Shown here: positions 30,332 to 38,583 of the stretch, one piece after another
Layout: each line of letters opens with the position of its first letter
Numbering within the stretch: the first letter of the stretch is position 1
Assembly: GCF_001514205.1 (NCBI RefSeq)
Contig: NZ_KQ948787.1
Coordinates: 1-64,000, forward strand
DNA from: Streptomyces griseoruber
Lineage (GTDB): Bacteria > Actinomycetota > Actinomycetes > Streptomycetales > Streptomycetaceae
Length of the DNA stretch: 64,000 nt
Reading direction: 5' to 3'
Translations under genes and position numbers: made by a program
Notes under the pieces: generated by a model
Databases searched by the model: none
The model's input: only the letters and a program-made list of their open reading frames with translations
What the model was told of the DNA's origin: nothing

Positions 30332-30501
30332 TGACCGTCCCGCAGATCCTCGCCGAGCTCGGCGGAGTCTCCCGCCGCACCTTCTATCGCTGGCGGGAGC
30401 TGGGGCAGGCTCCGGAAGCGATCAAGCTGCCAAACGGTGAACTCCGCTTCTGGCGAAGTGACTTCACCTCGTGGCTCCACGGACTCGGGGAGGCGGCGTG
30501 A
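30307..30501 (+). CDS. xis: Excisionase of element B
   Basis: 64 residues from the ATG at 30307. The GGAAGGAG seven bases upstream decides this start over the ATG at 30331. HTH TVPQILAELGGVSRRTFYRWRELGQAPEAIKLPNGELRFWRSDFTSWLHGL. It overlaps the end of repSA and the start of int (GTGA), so the three genes form a coupled set as in pSAM2. It directs Int to excision. Confidence 0.92.
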   Translation: MDRRRDELMTVPQILAELGGVSRRTFYRWRELGQAPEAIKLPNGELRFWRSDFTSWLHGLGEAA

Positions 30502-31904
30502 AGTCGCACGACGTGAAGGTGTGGGGCATCCGCAAGCGACCGTACAAAACCCCGTCGTACGACGTGCGATGGAAGGTCGGTGATGTTCCGCCGTTCTCCG
30601 AGACCTTCCGTACAAAGGCACTCGCCGACAACTACCGCGCGAGGCTTCTCCGGGCTGCCCAGAAGGGCGAGGCATTCGACACGGAAACCGGTCTCCCGGA
30701 CTCCATGGCACCGGTCAAAGAGTCCCTCACCTGGTACGACTTCGCGCGGGCCTATGTGGCCATGAAATGGCCGCACGCGGCTCCGAACTCTCGCGACAGC
30801 CTGAACGAGACAATGACGCTCGTCACCACTCAGCTCCTGGGGGACCGGCCCGGCCGTCCGGCAGATGACGTGTTGCGGCGGGCCCTACGCGGCTGGGCCT
30901 TCGTCGTCCAGGCCGAGGGCGAGAACCCTCCGCCGGTGGACATCGCGAACGCCCTCCGCTGGGTGGGCAAAGCCTCGCTGCCGCTGACGACGCTCAAGAA
31001 TGCGGCGGACATCCGCGGCGTCCTCGACTCGCTCAAGCTCACTCTTTCCGGGGCTCCGGCCGCCGCCGAAACGGTGCGACGCAAGCGGGCTGTCCTCTTC
31101 AACGCTCTGGCCTACGCGGTCGAGCTGGGGGAGCTCCCGGAGAACCCGGTCAGCCTCGTGAAGTGGAAGCTTCCAAAGGTGACCAAGGAAGTGGACCGCC
31201 GAGTCGTGGTGAACCCCCGGCAGGCTGCCGAGCTCCTTGGTGCTGTCTCGTACGTTGGTGGCTACCGCCGGGCCCGTGGGCGCCGCCTCGTCGCCCTCTT
31301 CGCCTGCATGTACTTCGGTGGGCTGCGGCCGGCGGAAGCCGTGGCCCTGCGTCGTCCGGACTGCACTCTGCCGGACTCCGGGTGGGGATCGTTGATCCTT
31401 GAGAAGAGCCGCCCGACCGTGGGCAAGCGTTGGACCGGAACGGGAGAGGTACACGACAATCGCGGTCTCAAGAACCGGCCCGCGAATGAGACCCGCATCG
31501 TTCCGATTCCGCCCCGCCTCGTTCGCATGCTCCTCGCACACATCGACGAGTTCGGCACCGCCAAGGACGGCCGACTGTTCGCCAACGAACGTGGGGGAGT
31601 GGTCGCCTCCACCACCTACTGGCGTGTCTGGGACGAGGCTCGACACCTGGCGCTCACGCCGGAGCAGGTGGCCTCGCCGCTGGCCGCTCGACCGTACGAC
31701 CTGCGGCACGCCGCGCTCTCCTCCTGGCTCAACGCCGGCGTCGATCCGACCGAGGTTGCGGAGCGCGCGGGCAACAGTGTTGAAGTGCTCCTGAGCCGGT
31801 ACGCCAAGTGCCTCGACGGTCGGCAGGACGTCGCGAACCGTCGGATCGCTGAACTCCTCGGCGAGGACGCCGACCAGGAGGGCGAGCCCGGCGACGGGTC
31901 CTGA
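30498..31904 (+). CDS. int: Tyrosine site-specific recombinase (integrase) of element B
   Basis: 468 residues from the GTG overlapping the xis stop. Catalytic residues: Arg277 (FGGLRPAEAV), box YDLRHAALSSWL with Arg403 and His404, nucleophile Tyr435 (LLSRYAKCL). The late His position reads RAGNS. N-terminal arm-binding and central core-binding regions are present at the usual length. It inserts the element into the 3' half of tRNA-Arg(CCG), 230 bases downstream. It is a diverged paralogue of the element A integrase. Confidence 0.93.
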   Translation: MKSHDVKVWGIRKRPYKTPSYDVRWKVGDVPPFSETFRTKALADNYRARLLRAAQKGEAFDTETGLPDSMAPVKESLTWYDFARAYVAMKWPHAAPNSRDSLNETMTLVTTQLLGDRPGRPADDVLRRALRGWAFVVQAEGENPPPVDIANALRWVGKASLPLTTLKNAADIRGVLDSLKLTLSGAPAAAETVRRKRAVLFNALAYAVELGELPENPVSLVKWKLPKVTKEVDRRVVVNPRQAAELLGAVSYVGGYRRARGRRLVALFACMYFGGLRPAEAVALRRPDCTLPDSGWGSLILEKSRPTVGKRWTGTGEVHDNRGLKNRPANETRIVPIPPRLVRMLLAHIDEFGTAKDGRLFANERGGVVASTTYWRVWDEARHLALTPEQVASPLAARPYDLRHAALSSWLNAGVDPTEVAERAGNSVEVLLSRYAKCLDGRQDVANRRIAELLGEDADQEGEPGDGS

Positions 31905-31938
31905 CCCACGCGCCCCTCACGCACACCTGCAGCATGAT

Positions 31939-31964
31939 GGCCCCTGGACTACGGTCCAGGGGCC
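31939..31964 (+). terminator. Terminator of int (element B)
   Basis: GGCCCCTGGAC, a 4-base loop TACG, and the exact complement, followed by a GTTTTCT run. Placed 35 bases after the int stop. Confidence 0.8.
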
Positions 31965-32008
31965 TCGGCGTTTTCTGGGGATGACCTGCGGATTCCTGCC
32001 CTGCGGCC

Positions 32009-32028
32009 AGTCCACGCATAGTCCACAG
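32009..32028 (+). repeat. Right arm-type repeat of element B
   Basis: AGTCCACGCAT then AGTCCACAG: two AGTCCAC units at an 11-bp period. The left arm of the element (18574-18591) and the segment before the leftmost att (1134-1150) share the motif and period. Candidate integrase arm sites. Confidence 0.55.
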
Positions 32029-32075
32029 CACCCGACATACGGCCGCTTGGAGCGGCACATGGCTGCACATACGCG

Positions 32076-32115
32076 AAGACCCCGTTCTCAGCGTTTCCGC
32101 TGGTGACGGGGTCTT
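32076..32115 (-). terminator. Hairpin downstream of the tRNA-Arg gene
   Basis: AAGACCCCGT/ACGGGGTCTT, 10-bp perfect outer stem with inner CAGCG/CGCTG stem. It begins 19 bases beyond the tRNA 3' end on the tRNA strand. It probably terminates the tRNA transcript and belongs to element B rather than to the chromosome. Confidence 0.65.
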
Positions 32116-32133
32116 TGGGCACCTCATAACGGG

Positions 32134-32205
32134 TGCCCCCGGCAGGATTCGAACCTGCGCACACGGCTCCGGAGGCCGTTGCTCTATCCCCTGAGCTACG
32201 GGGGC
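32134..32205 (-). tRNA. tRNA-Arg (anticodon CCG)
   Basis: 72 bases without encoded CCA. Acceptor GCCCCCG/CGGGGGC with discriminator A, D-stem GCTC/GAGC, anticodon stem ACGGC/GCCGT around loop CTCCGGA (anticodon CCG, reads CGG), T-arm GCAGG-TTCGAAT-CCTGC. Complete, hence functional. Its 3' 44 bases are the attachment core of the array to the left, so the current 3' half was supplied by element B. Confidence 0.96.
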
Positions 32206-32372
32206 GTGTCGGGTGCGGGCTGTTGCTCGCGGCGACAGGTGGAACACTACCAGCTTCCTCGGGGTGTTCATGAACCGGTTTACGGGCGCCGGGGAGGGGC
32301 GGGTGTCGCCCTCGGGGGGTGGAAGTGGGGAAAACCCGGACGCGGTGGCCGGTGTCGACCTACTCTCAAGTT

Positions 32373-32855
32373 GTGCCAGGCGCGTCGGGTCGGGTGCTTG
32401 TTGTGGACGACAACAAGGTCATCCGGCAGCTGATCAGGGTCAATCTCGAGCTTGAGGGTCTCGAGGTCGTGACCGCCTCCGATGGTGCCGAGTGTCTGGA
32501 AGTCGTTCATCAGGTGCGGCCCGACGTCGTCACGCTCGATGTCGTCATGCCCCGTCTGGACGGCCTTCGGACCGCCGCTCGGCTGCGTTCCGATTCGCGG
32601 ACGCGTGATCTTCCCCTCGCGATCATCAGCGCGTGTACCCCGTACGAGGTCGAGGCCGGCCTCGAAGTCGGCGTCGACGCGTTCCTCGCCAAGCCCTTCG
32701 AACCCCACGAGCTCGTCAGCCTCGTACGGCAGTTGCTGGACGGGAAGCGGCGGGAGGACGGCCGTGACAGCCGTGACGGTGGGGTGGGTCTGGGGTTCGG
32801 GCTCGGGACCTCTCTCGGGGCCGGGCAGGGGAGTGGAGGGCCCGGTTCGGAGTAG
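32373..32855 (+). CDS. CheY-like response regulator without output domain
   Basis: 160 residues from the GTG at 32373; TACTCT just upstream may be a -10 and the mRNA leaderless. Receiver domain at about 7-120: VLVVDDNK, phospho-acceptor Asp in TLDVVMPRLDG, Thr/Ser switch region IISACTP, Lys in FLAKPFEPHEL. The Gly-rich tail has no DNA-binding domain. First chromosomal gene right of the tRNA. From memory an orthologue occupies the same place in S. coelicolor. Target unknown. Confidence 0.82.
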   Translation: MPGASGRVLVVDDNKVIRQLIRVNLELEGLEVVTASDGAECLEVVHQVRPDVVTLDVVMPRLDGLRTAARLRSDSRTRDLPLAIISACTPYEVEAGLEVGVDAFLAKPFEPHELVSLVRQLLDGKRREDGRDSRDGGVGLGFGLGTSLGAGQGSGGPGSE

Positions 32856-33020
32856 GGGGCGGGCACCCGACCCCTCACTCCAGCTCGCACCTCGCGCTCC
32901 GCCTACTTCCCTCGCCCCTCGCTCTGCCTTGCTCTCCCTTGCTCGGCCTCGCCGTCCACATCCCGGGACCTCCCCAAACCGGCTCGCCTAGCCACCCCCC
33001 TCCTCCCCTACGCTTGTCCC

Positions 33021-34301
33021 GTGACACCCGTCGAGCTCTCCCGCACCGTGCTGCACGCGGTGCGTCGTGCTGTCGACGCCGGAGAGCTGAGCGTGGCCGT
33101 CCCGGCGCACGCCGTCGTCGCTCCGCCGGGGCCCGGAGGGGCCGGGGACTACGCCACGAACATCGCCCTCCAGCTGGCCCGCCCCGCCGGGCAGCCCGCC
33201 CTGCGGGTCGCCGAGGTCCTGCGGACCCATCTCGCCTGCGCCGAAGGCGTCACCGGCGTCGAGATCACCGGGCCCGGGTTCCTCAACATCAGCCTCGATC
33301 AGCAGGCCGCCGCCACGGCGCTCGTCCAGCGGATCCGGAGGGACGGGATGCGGTACGGGCACGGCGACAGCCTCGCCGGGCAGGTGTACGAGGTACGCCT
33401 GCCGTTCGAGGTCCGGGCCGAGGTTCTCGCCGACGCCCTGGCGCGGATCGTCGCCTCGCAGGGCGGACGCGTCTCCACCCATCATCTGGCTTCGCAGACC
33501 CCCCGCCTCGCCTCGCAGGACGGGCGCGTCTCCACCCCCCACGGTGAGCCCCACCGCGAGATCCGCACCCCCGCTGATCAGCCCGGTGGGGACACCCGCA
33601 CCCCCGCTGATCAGCCCGGTGGGGACACCCGCACCCCCGCTCATCAGCCCGGTGGGGACACCCGCACCCCCGCTGATCAGCCCGGTGGCGACACCCGCAC
33701 CCTCCACCCCGATTCCGACGGCAGCACCCGCCCCACTCGTTCCCCCGAGGCCGCCCCCTTCGAGCTGCGCCCCCACCCCGCCCCCGAAGACCCCACCCCG
33801 CTGGGGCTCGACGCCGCCTGCTGGGCGCTGCTCCACCCCGCCCCCCACGACCGGCCGCGCATCACCGCCGATCATCTGGTCCAGCGGGAGAGCAACCCTC
33901 TCTTCCGTGTCCGTTACGCCCATGCCCGCACCCGGGCCCTCGGGCGTAACGCCGCCGATCTCGGATTCACCGCCGAGCCCGGAGGCGTGGGCGGGCAGCA
34001 GGAGCTCCCGGTGCCCCTGCCTCTCCTTTCCCTCCTCTCCCTCCTCGCCGACTACCCCCGCGTCCTGGCCACCGTCGCCGCCCTCCCCCGTGCGGAGGGG
34101 GTCGCCGCGCCCTCCCGGCTGGCGCGGCATCTCGTCGCGCTCGCGGACGCCACGCTGCTTCTGCTCCCCGTTGTGCTGCCGCTGGGTGAGGAGAAACCCT
34201 CGGCCGCCCACCGTGCCCGGCTCGCGCTCGCCGAAGCCGCCGGGACGGTGCTGGCCGGCGGCCTGTCCCTGCTCGGCATCGACGCACCCGACCATCTCTA
34301 G
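33021..34301 (+). CDS. nrtL: ArgRS-related anticodon-binding protein NrtL
   Basis: 426 residues. The N-terminal part matches the arginyl-tRNA synthetase N domain (DYATNIALQLARPAGQPALRVAEVLRTHL, VEITGPGFLNISL). The C-terminal 170 residues match the DALR anticodon-binding domain (SNPLFRVRYAHARTRAL, HLVALADATLLL). The catalytic Rossmann domain is missing. In its place lies a low-complexity linker with four and a bit repeats of an 11-residue unit (RTPADQPGGDT). It cannot charge tRNA alone; tRNA or nucleotide binding is possible. It lies 15 bases before lysA. Confidence 0.8.
   Translation: MTPVELSRTVLHAVRRAVDAGELSVAVPAHAVVAPPGPGGAGDYATNIALQLARPAGQPALRVAEVLRTHLACAEGVTGVEITGPGFLNISLDQQAAATALVQRIRRDGMRYGHGDSLAGQVYEVRLPFEVRAEVLADALARIVASQGGRVSTHHLASQTPRLASQDGRVSTPHGEPHREIRTPADQPGGDTRTPADQPGGDTRTPAHQPGGDTRTPADQPGGDTRTLHPDSDGSTRPTRSPEAAPFELRPHPAPEDPTPLGLDAACWALLHPAPHDRPRITADHLVQRESNPLFRVRYAHARTRALGRNAADLGFTAEPGGVGGQQELPVPLPLLSLLSLLADYPRVLATVAALPRAEGVAAPSRLARHLVALADATLLLLPVVLPLGEEKPSAAHRARLALAEAAGTVLAGGLSLLGIDAPDHL
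33564..33705 (+). repeat. 33-bp tandem repeat inside nrtL
   Basis: Four full units (33564, 33597, 33630, 33663) and a partial fifth, nearly identical at DNA level and in frame. High identity points to recent expansion and probable length variation between strains. Confidence 0.9.
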
Positions 34302-34316
34302 AGAGCCAGTCAGAAC

Positions 34317-35708
34317 ATGAGCCGTTCCGCCCACCCCGCCGGGCCCCGTCACGCCGATGTCCTTCCCGAGGGGCACTACTCCGCGCCGCCCAGTGACCTC
34401 AACGTCCTCGACCCGAAGGTCTGGGCGCAGACCGTCGGGCGGGACGGGGACGGGGTCGTCACCGTCGGGGGCATCGACGTCAAGAGCCTTGCCGAGGAGT
34501 ACGGGACCCCTGCCTACATCCTCGACGAGACCGACTTCCGGGCCCGGGCCCGCGCGTGGCGCAGCGCGTTCGGCGGTGATGCCGACGTGTTCTACGCCGG
34601 CAAGGCCTTCCTCTCGCGGGCCGTCGTGCGGTGGCTGCATGAAGAGGGGCTCAACCTCGATGTGTGTTCGGGGGGCGAGCTGGCCACCGCCCTCTCCGCC
34701 GGGATGCCGGCCGAGCGCATCGCCTTCCACGGCAACAACAAGTCGAGCGAGGAGATCCACCGGGCCGTCAGTGCCGGGGTCGGGCGGATCGTGCTCGACT
34801 CGTTCCAGGAGATCGTGCGGGTCGCCCACATCGCGCAGTCGCTCGGCAGGCGGCAGCGGGTGCAGATTCGTATCACCGTGGGGGTGGAGGCGCACACCCA
34901 TGAGTTCATCGCCACCGCTCACGAGGACCAGAAGTTCGGGATTCCGCTCGCCGGCGGTGTGGCCGCCGAGGCGGTGCGGCGGGCGCTGAAGCTCGACGGG
35001 ATCGAGCTCATCGGCATTCACAGCCACATCGGCTCGCAGATCTTCGACATGTCCGGCTTCGAGGTCGCCGCGCACCGGGTCGTCGGGCTGCTGAAGGAGG
35101 TCCGGGACGAGCACGGGGTGGAGCTTCCCGAGATCGATCTGGGGGGTGGGCTCGGGATCGCGTACACGAGTGACGACGACCCGCGCGAGCCGCACGAGAT
35201 CGCCAAGGCGCTGACCGAGATCGTCACGCGGGAGTGCGAGGCCGCCAAGCTGCGCACGCCGCGGATCTCGGTGGAGCCCGGGCGGGCCATCGTCGGGCCG
35301 ACCGCCTTCACGCTCTACGAGGTGGGCACGATCAAGCCGCTCGACGGGCTGCGGACGTACGTCTCCGTGGACGGGGGGATGTCCGACAACATCCGCACCG
35401 CGCTGTACGACGCCGAGTACAGCGTCGCGCTCGTCTCGCGCACCTCGGACGCCGAGCCGATGCTCGCGCGGGTCGTGGGCAAGCACTGCGAGAGCGGGGA
35501 CATCGTGGTCAAGGAGGGGTTCCTGCCGTCGGACCTGGCACCGGGTGACCTGATCGCCGTACCGGCCACGGGTGCCTACTGCCGGTCCATGGCGAGCAAT
35601 TACAACCATGTGCTGCGGCCGCCGGTCGTCGCGGTGGCCGACGGGGAGTCGCGGGTCATCGTCCGGCGGGAGACGGAGGACGACCTTCTGCGGCTCGATG
35701 TCGGGTGA
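34317..35708 (+). CDS. lysA: Diaminopimelate decarboxylase
   Basis: 463 residues, the usual length. A PLP-dependent fold III decarboxylase that converts meso-diaminopimelate to lysine. PLP lysine in DVFYAGKAFLS, substrate and PLP-binding phrases HGNNKS, GIHSHIGSQI, DLGGGLGIAY, EPGRAIVG, and VDGGMSDNIRTALYDAEY with the conserved active-site region. It heads an aspartate-family amino-acid cluster with hom, thrC and thrB downstream. The start follows nrtL by 15 bases, so both are probably transcribed together. Confidence 0.96.
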   Translation: MSRSAHPAGPRHADVLPEGHYSAPPSDLNVLDPKVWAQTVGRDGDGVVTVGGIDVKSLAEEYGTPAYILDETDFRARARAWRSAFGGDADVFYAGKAFLSRAVVRWLHEEGLNLDVCSGGELATALSAGMPAERIAFHGNNKSSEEIHRAVSAGVGRIVLDSFQEIVRVAHIAQSLGRRQRVQIRITVGVEAHTHEFIATAHEDQKFGIPLAGGVAAEAVRRALKLDGIELIGIHSHIGSQIFDMSGFEVAAHRVVGLLKEVRDEHGVELPEIDLGGGLGIAYTSDDDPREPHEIAKALTEIVTRECEAAKLRTPRISVEPGRAIVGPTAFTLYEVGTIKPLDGLRTYVSVDGGMSDNIRTALYDAEYSVALVSRTSDAEPMLARVVGKHCESGDIVVKEGFLPSDLAPGDLIAVPATGAYCRSMASNYNHVLRPPVVAVADGESRVIVRRETEDDLLRLDVG

Positions 35709-35926
35709 CTCCCGATGGAAGGCGATGCCGGGTGAGCACGGACTCTGGTAGGCCTCTGGTGGGGGAAAAGCCGAACGGGAACGAGAAAACGAGGGGCGGG
35801 AGAATCTTCTGTCCGCCGCCCCTGTGAAAATGAAATAGATGTCTCACGATCCGGACCGGGGGCAGAAACTCCGGTCCGGTGAGTGAGACTGGTCCAACCG
35901 TAGACGGTATGAGGAAACGAGGTCGG

Positions 35927-37228
35927 ATGATGCGTACGCGTCCGCTGAAGGTGGCGCTGCTGGGCTGTGGAGTGGTCGGCTCAGAGGTGGCGCGCATCAT
36001 GACGACGCACGCCGACGACCTCGCCCAGAGGATCGGTGCCCCGGTGGAGCTCGCCGGGGTCGCCGTGCGGCGGCCCTCGAAGGTGCGCGACGGCATCGAC
36101 CCGGCCCTCGTCACCACCGACGCCACCGCCCTCGTCAAACGCGGGGACATCGACGTCGTCGTGGAGGTGATCGGGGGGATCGAGCCCGCGCGGACGCTCA
36201 TCACCACCGCCTTCGCGCACGGCGCCTCCGTCGTCTCCGCCAACAAGGCGCTGCTGGCCCAGGACGGGGCCGCGCTGCACGCCGCCGCCGACGAGCACGG
36301 CAAGGACCTCTATTACGAGGCCGCCGTCGCCGGGGCCATTCCGCTCATCCGGCCGCTGCGGGAGTCCCTCGCCGGGGACAAGATCAACCGGGTGATGGGC
36401 ATCGTCAACGGGACGACCAACTTCATCCTCGACAAGATGGACAGCACGGGGGCCGGATACCAGGAGGCCCTCGACGAGGCGACCGCCCTCGGGTACGCGG
36501 AGGCCGACCCCACCGCCGACGTCGAGGCCTTCGACGCCGCCGCCAAGGCCGCCATCCTCGCCGGGATCGCCTTCCACACGCGCGTGCGGCTCGACGACGT
36601 CTACCGCGAGGGGATGACCGAGGTCACCGCGGCCGACTTCGCCTCCGCCAAGAACATGGGCTGCACCATCAAGCTGCTCGCCATCTGCGAGCGGGCCGCC
36701 GACGGAGGCTCCGTCACCGCGCGCGTGCACCCCGCCATGATTCCGCTGACCCATCCGCTCGCCTCCGTGCGCGGCGCGTACAACGCCGTGTTCGTGGAGT
36801 CGGACGCGGCCGGTCAGCTGATGTTCTACGGCCCCGGTGCCGGCGGTGCCCCCACCGCCTCCGCCGTGCTCGGCGACCTGGTCGCCGTCTGCCGCAACCG
36901 GCTCAGCGGGGCAACGGGGCCCGGCGAGTCGGCGTACGCCGCCCTGCCCGTGTCGCCGATGGGTGACGTCGTCACCCGCTACCACATCAGCCTGGACGTG
37001 GCGGACAAGCCGGGCGTTCTCGCCCAGGTCGCCACCGTCTTCGCCGAGCACGGCGTGTCGATCGATACCGTGCGGCAGCACGGACGACAGGACGGAGACG
37101 GCGAGGCCTCCCTCGTCGTCGTCACCCACCGCGCGTCCGACGCCTCCCTCAGCGGGACCGTCGAGGCGCTGCGCAAGCTCGACACCGTGCGGGGTGTCGC
37201 CAGCATCATGCGGGTTGAAGGAGAGTAA
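35927..37228 (+). CDS. hom: Homoserine dehydrogenase
   Basis: 433 residues from the ATG at 35927 (CGAGG upstream; a second ATG follows immediately). N-terminal NAD(P) fold VALLGCGVVGSEVARIM, catalytic domain with SANKALLA, YYEAAVAGAIPLIRPLRESLAGD, NGTTNFIL and GYAEADPTADVEAFDAAAKAAIL, and a C-terminal ACT domain at about 355-430 (YHISLDVADKPGVLAQVATVF), consistent with threonine feedback inhibition. It reduces aspartate semialdehyde to homoserine. The thrC gene begins 6 bases later. Confidence 0.96.
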   Translation: MMRTRPLKVALLGCGVVGSEVARIMTTHADDLAQRIGAPVELAGVAVRRPSKVRDGIDPALVTTDATALVKRGDIDVVVEVIGGIEPARTLITTAFAHGASVVSANKALLAQDGAALHAAADEHGKDLYYEAAVAGAIPLIRPLRESLAGDKINRVMGIVNGTTNFILDKMDSTGAGYQEALDEATALGYAEADPTADVEAFDAAAKAAILAGIAFHTRVRLDDVYREGMTEVTAADFASAKNMGCTIKLLAICERAADGGSVTARVHPAMIPLTHPLASVRGAYNAVFVESDAAGQLMFYGPGAGGAPTASAVLGDLVAVCRNRLSGATGPGESAYAALPVSPMGDVVTRYHISLDVADKPGVLAQVATVFAEHGVSIDTVRQHGRQDGDGEASLVVVTHRASDASLSGTVEALRKLDTVRGVASIMRVEGE

Positions 37229-37234
37229 CCAGCA

Positions 37235-38293
37235 ATGACCCACCAGTGGCGCGGAATCATCGAGGAATACCGGGATCGGCTGCCGGTGTCCGACAGCACT
37301 CCCGTGGTGACGCTCCGTGAGGGCGGTACGCCCCTCGTGCCCGCGCAGGTGCTCTCCGAGCGCACGGGCTGCGAGGTCCACCTCAAGGTGGAGGGTGCCA
37401 ACCCGACGGGGTCCTTCAAGGACCGCGGGATGACCATGGCCATCAGCAAGGCCAAGGAGGAGGGCGCCCGGGCGGTCATCTGTGCCTCCACGGGCAACAC
37501 CTCCGCCTCGGCCGCCGCCTACGCGGTCCGCGCGGGCATGGTCTCCGCCGTGCTCGTGCCGCAGGGCAAGATCGCGCTCGGCAAGATGGGGCAGGCCCTC
37601 GTCCACGGCGCGCAGATCCTCCAGGTCGACGGCAACTTCGACGACTGCCTCACGCTCGCCCGTCAGCTGAGCGACAACTACCCCGTCGCGCTGGTCAATT
37701 CGGTCAACCCGGTACGCATCGAGGGGCAGAAGACCGCCGCCTTCGAGATCGTGGACATGCTGGGCGACGCCCCGGACATCCATGTCCTGCCGGTCGGCAA
37801 CGCGGGCAACATCACCGCGTACTGGAAGGGCTACAAGGAGTACGCCGGGGACGGCATCGCCTCGAGGACGCCCCGGATGTGGGGCTTCCAGGCCTCCGGC
37901 TCGGCGCCCATCGTGCGCGGCGAGGTCGTCAAGGACCCGTCGACCCTCGCCACCGCGATCCGGATCGGCAACCCGGCGTCCTGGCAGTACGCGCTGGCCG
38001 CGCGGGACGAGTCGGGCGGCATCATCGACGAGGTGACGGACCGTGAGATCCTGCGCGCCTACCGGCTGTTGGCCGCGCAGGAGGGCGTCTTCGTGGAGCC
38101 CGCGTCCGCCGCGTCCGTGGCCGGTCTGCTGAAGGCCGCCGAGCGCGGCGACGTCGACCCGGGGCAGCGGATCGTCTGCACGGTCACCGGCAACGGCCTC
38201 AAGGACCCGGGCTGGGCCACCGAGGGTGCCCCGCGTCCGGTGGTCGTCCCGGTCGACGCGGCGGCGGCGGCGGCCCGTCTGGGTCTCGTGTAG
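37235..38293 (+). CDS. thrC: Threonine synthase
   Basis: 352 residues. PLP-dependent fold II enzyme that converts O-phosphohomoserine to threonine. PLP lysine in GANPTGSFKDRGMTMA, CASTGNTSASAAAYA, glycine loop VGNAGNITAYW, FVEPASAASVAGLLK near the end. It is of the short class I type usual in actinobacteria. It lies 6 bases after hom, and thrB follows after a 290-base gap. Confidence 0.96.
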   Translation: MTHQWRGIIEEYRDRLPVSDSTPVVTLREGGTPLVPAQVLSERTGCEVHLKVEGANPTGSFKDRGMTMAISKAKEEGARAVICASTGNTSASAAAYAVRAGMVSAVLVPQGKIALGKMGQALVHGAQILQVDGNFDDCLTLARQLSDNYPVALVNSVNPVRIEGQKTAAFEIVDMLGDAPDIHVLPVGNAGNITAYWKGYKEYAGDGIASRTPRMWGFQASGSAPIVRGEVVKDPSTLATAIRIGNPASWQYALAARDESGGIIDEVTDREILRAYRLLAAQEGVFVEPASAASVAGLLKAAERGDVDPGQRIVCTVTGNGLKDPGWATEGAPRPVVVPVDAAAAAARLGLV

Positions 38294-38532
38294 GACGTCG
38301 TCGCGCATCACGTCGCCGTGCGACACGGCGTCGCACAACACGTCGACGCAGGGTCAACCCCGGAAGGGATGCACAGGGGGCTTACGACACGCATCGTGCG
38401 CCTCCTGTGCGCCCTATGTCGCCGCAGAACCTTCCTTCGATAGGCTGTACCGAACCCGCCCGCCGCATATGCCGCAGCGACGTGTCGCCCTCGCGGCCCC
38501 GGGGTCGTCACGTATCTATCGCACGTCATTCG

Positions 38533-38568
38533 ACAGTCACGCAGCTCAAGACAGTCACGCAGCTCAAG
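38533..38568 (+). repeat. 18-bp tandem duplication before thrB
   Basis: ACAGTCACGCAGCTCAAG occurs twice without spacer, 15 bases before the thrB ATG, in the 290-base thrC-thrB gap. The second copy supplies the AAG of the ribosome-binding site AAGGAGA. Confidence 0.8.
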
Positions 38569-38583
38569 GAGAGTCATCGCGAG

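Larger units (their letters stand above)
18470..32177 (+). mobile_element. Element B: pSAM2-type AICE with RepSA
   Basis: About 13.7 kb between the att copy at 18470 and the tRNA-Arg gene. Order: four cargo-type genes (18738-21697), XRE regulator, ATP-binding protein, HTH protein, PP2C phosphatase, small protein, TraSA-like translocase, five small transfer or spread proteins, RepSA, Xis, Int. The gene order from tra to int follows pSAM2. Integration regenerates the tRNA 3' end from the element. All core frames appear intact. Confidence 0.9.

Noticed and set aside
33564..33705. CRISPR-like regular 33-bp repeats
   Set aside because: Units are contiguous with no spacers and are in frame inside nrtL; they encode an 11-residue protein repeat.
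32988..38341. Long open frames on the minus strand opposite nrtL, lysA, hom and thrC
   Set aside because: Typical shadow frames of high-GC coding DNA; the plus-strand genes are unmistakable and the minus products are low-complexity.
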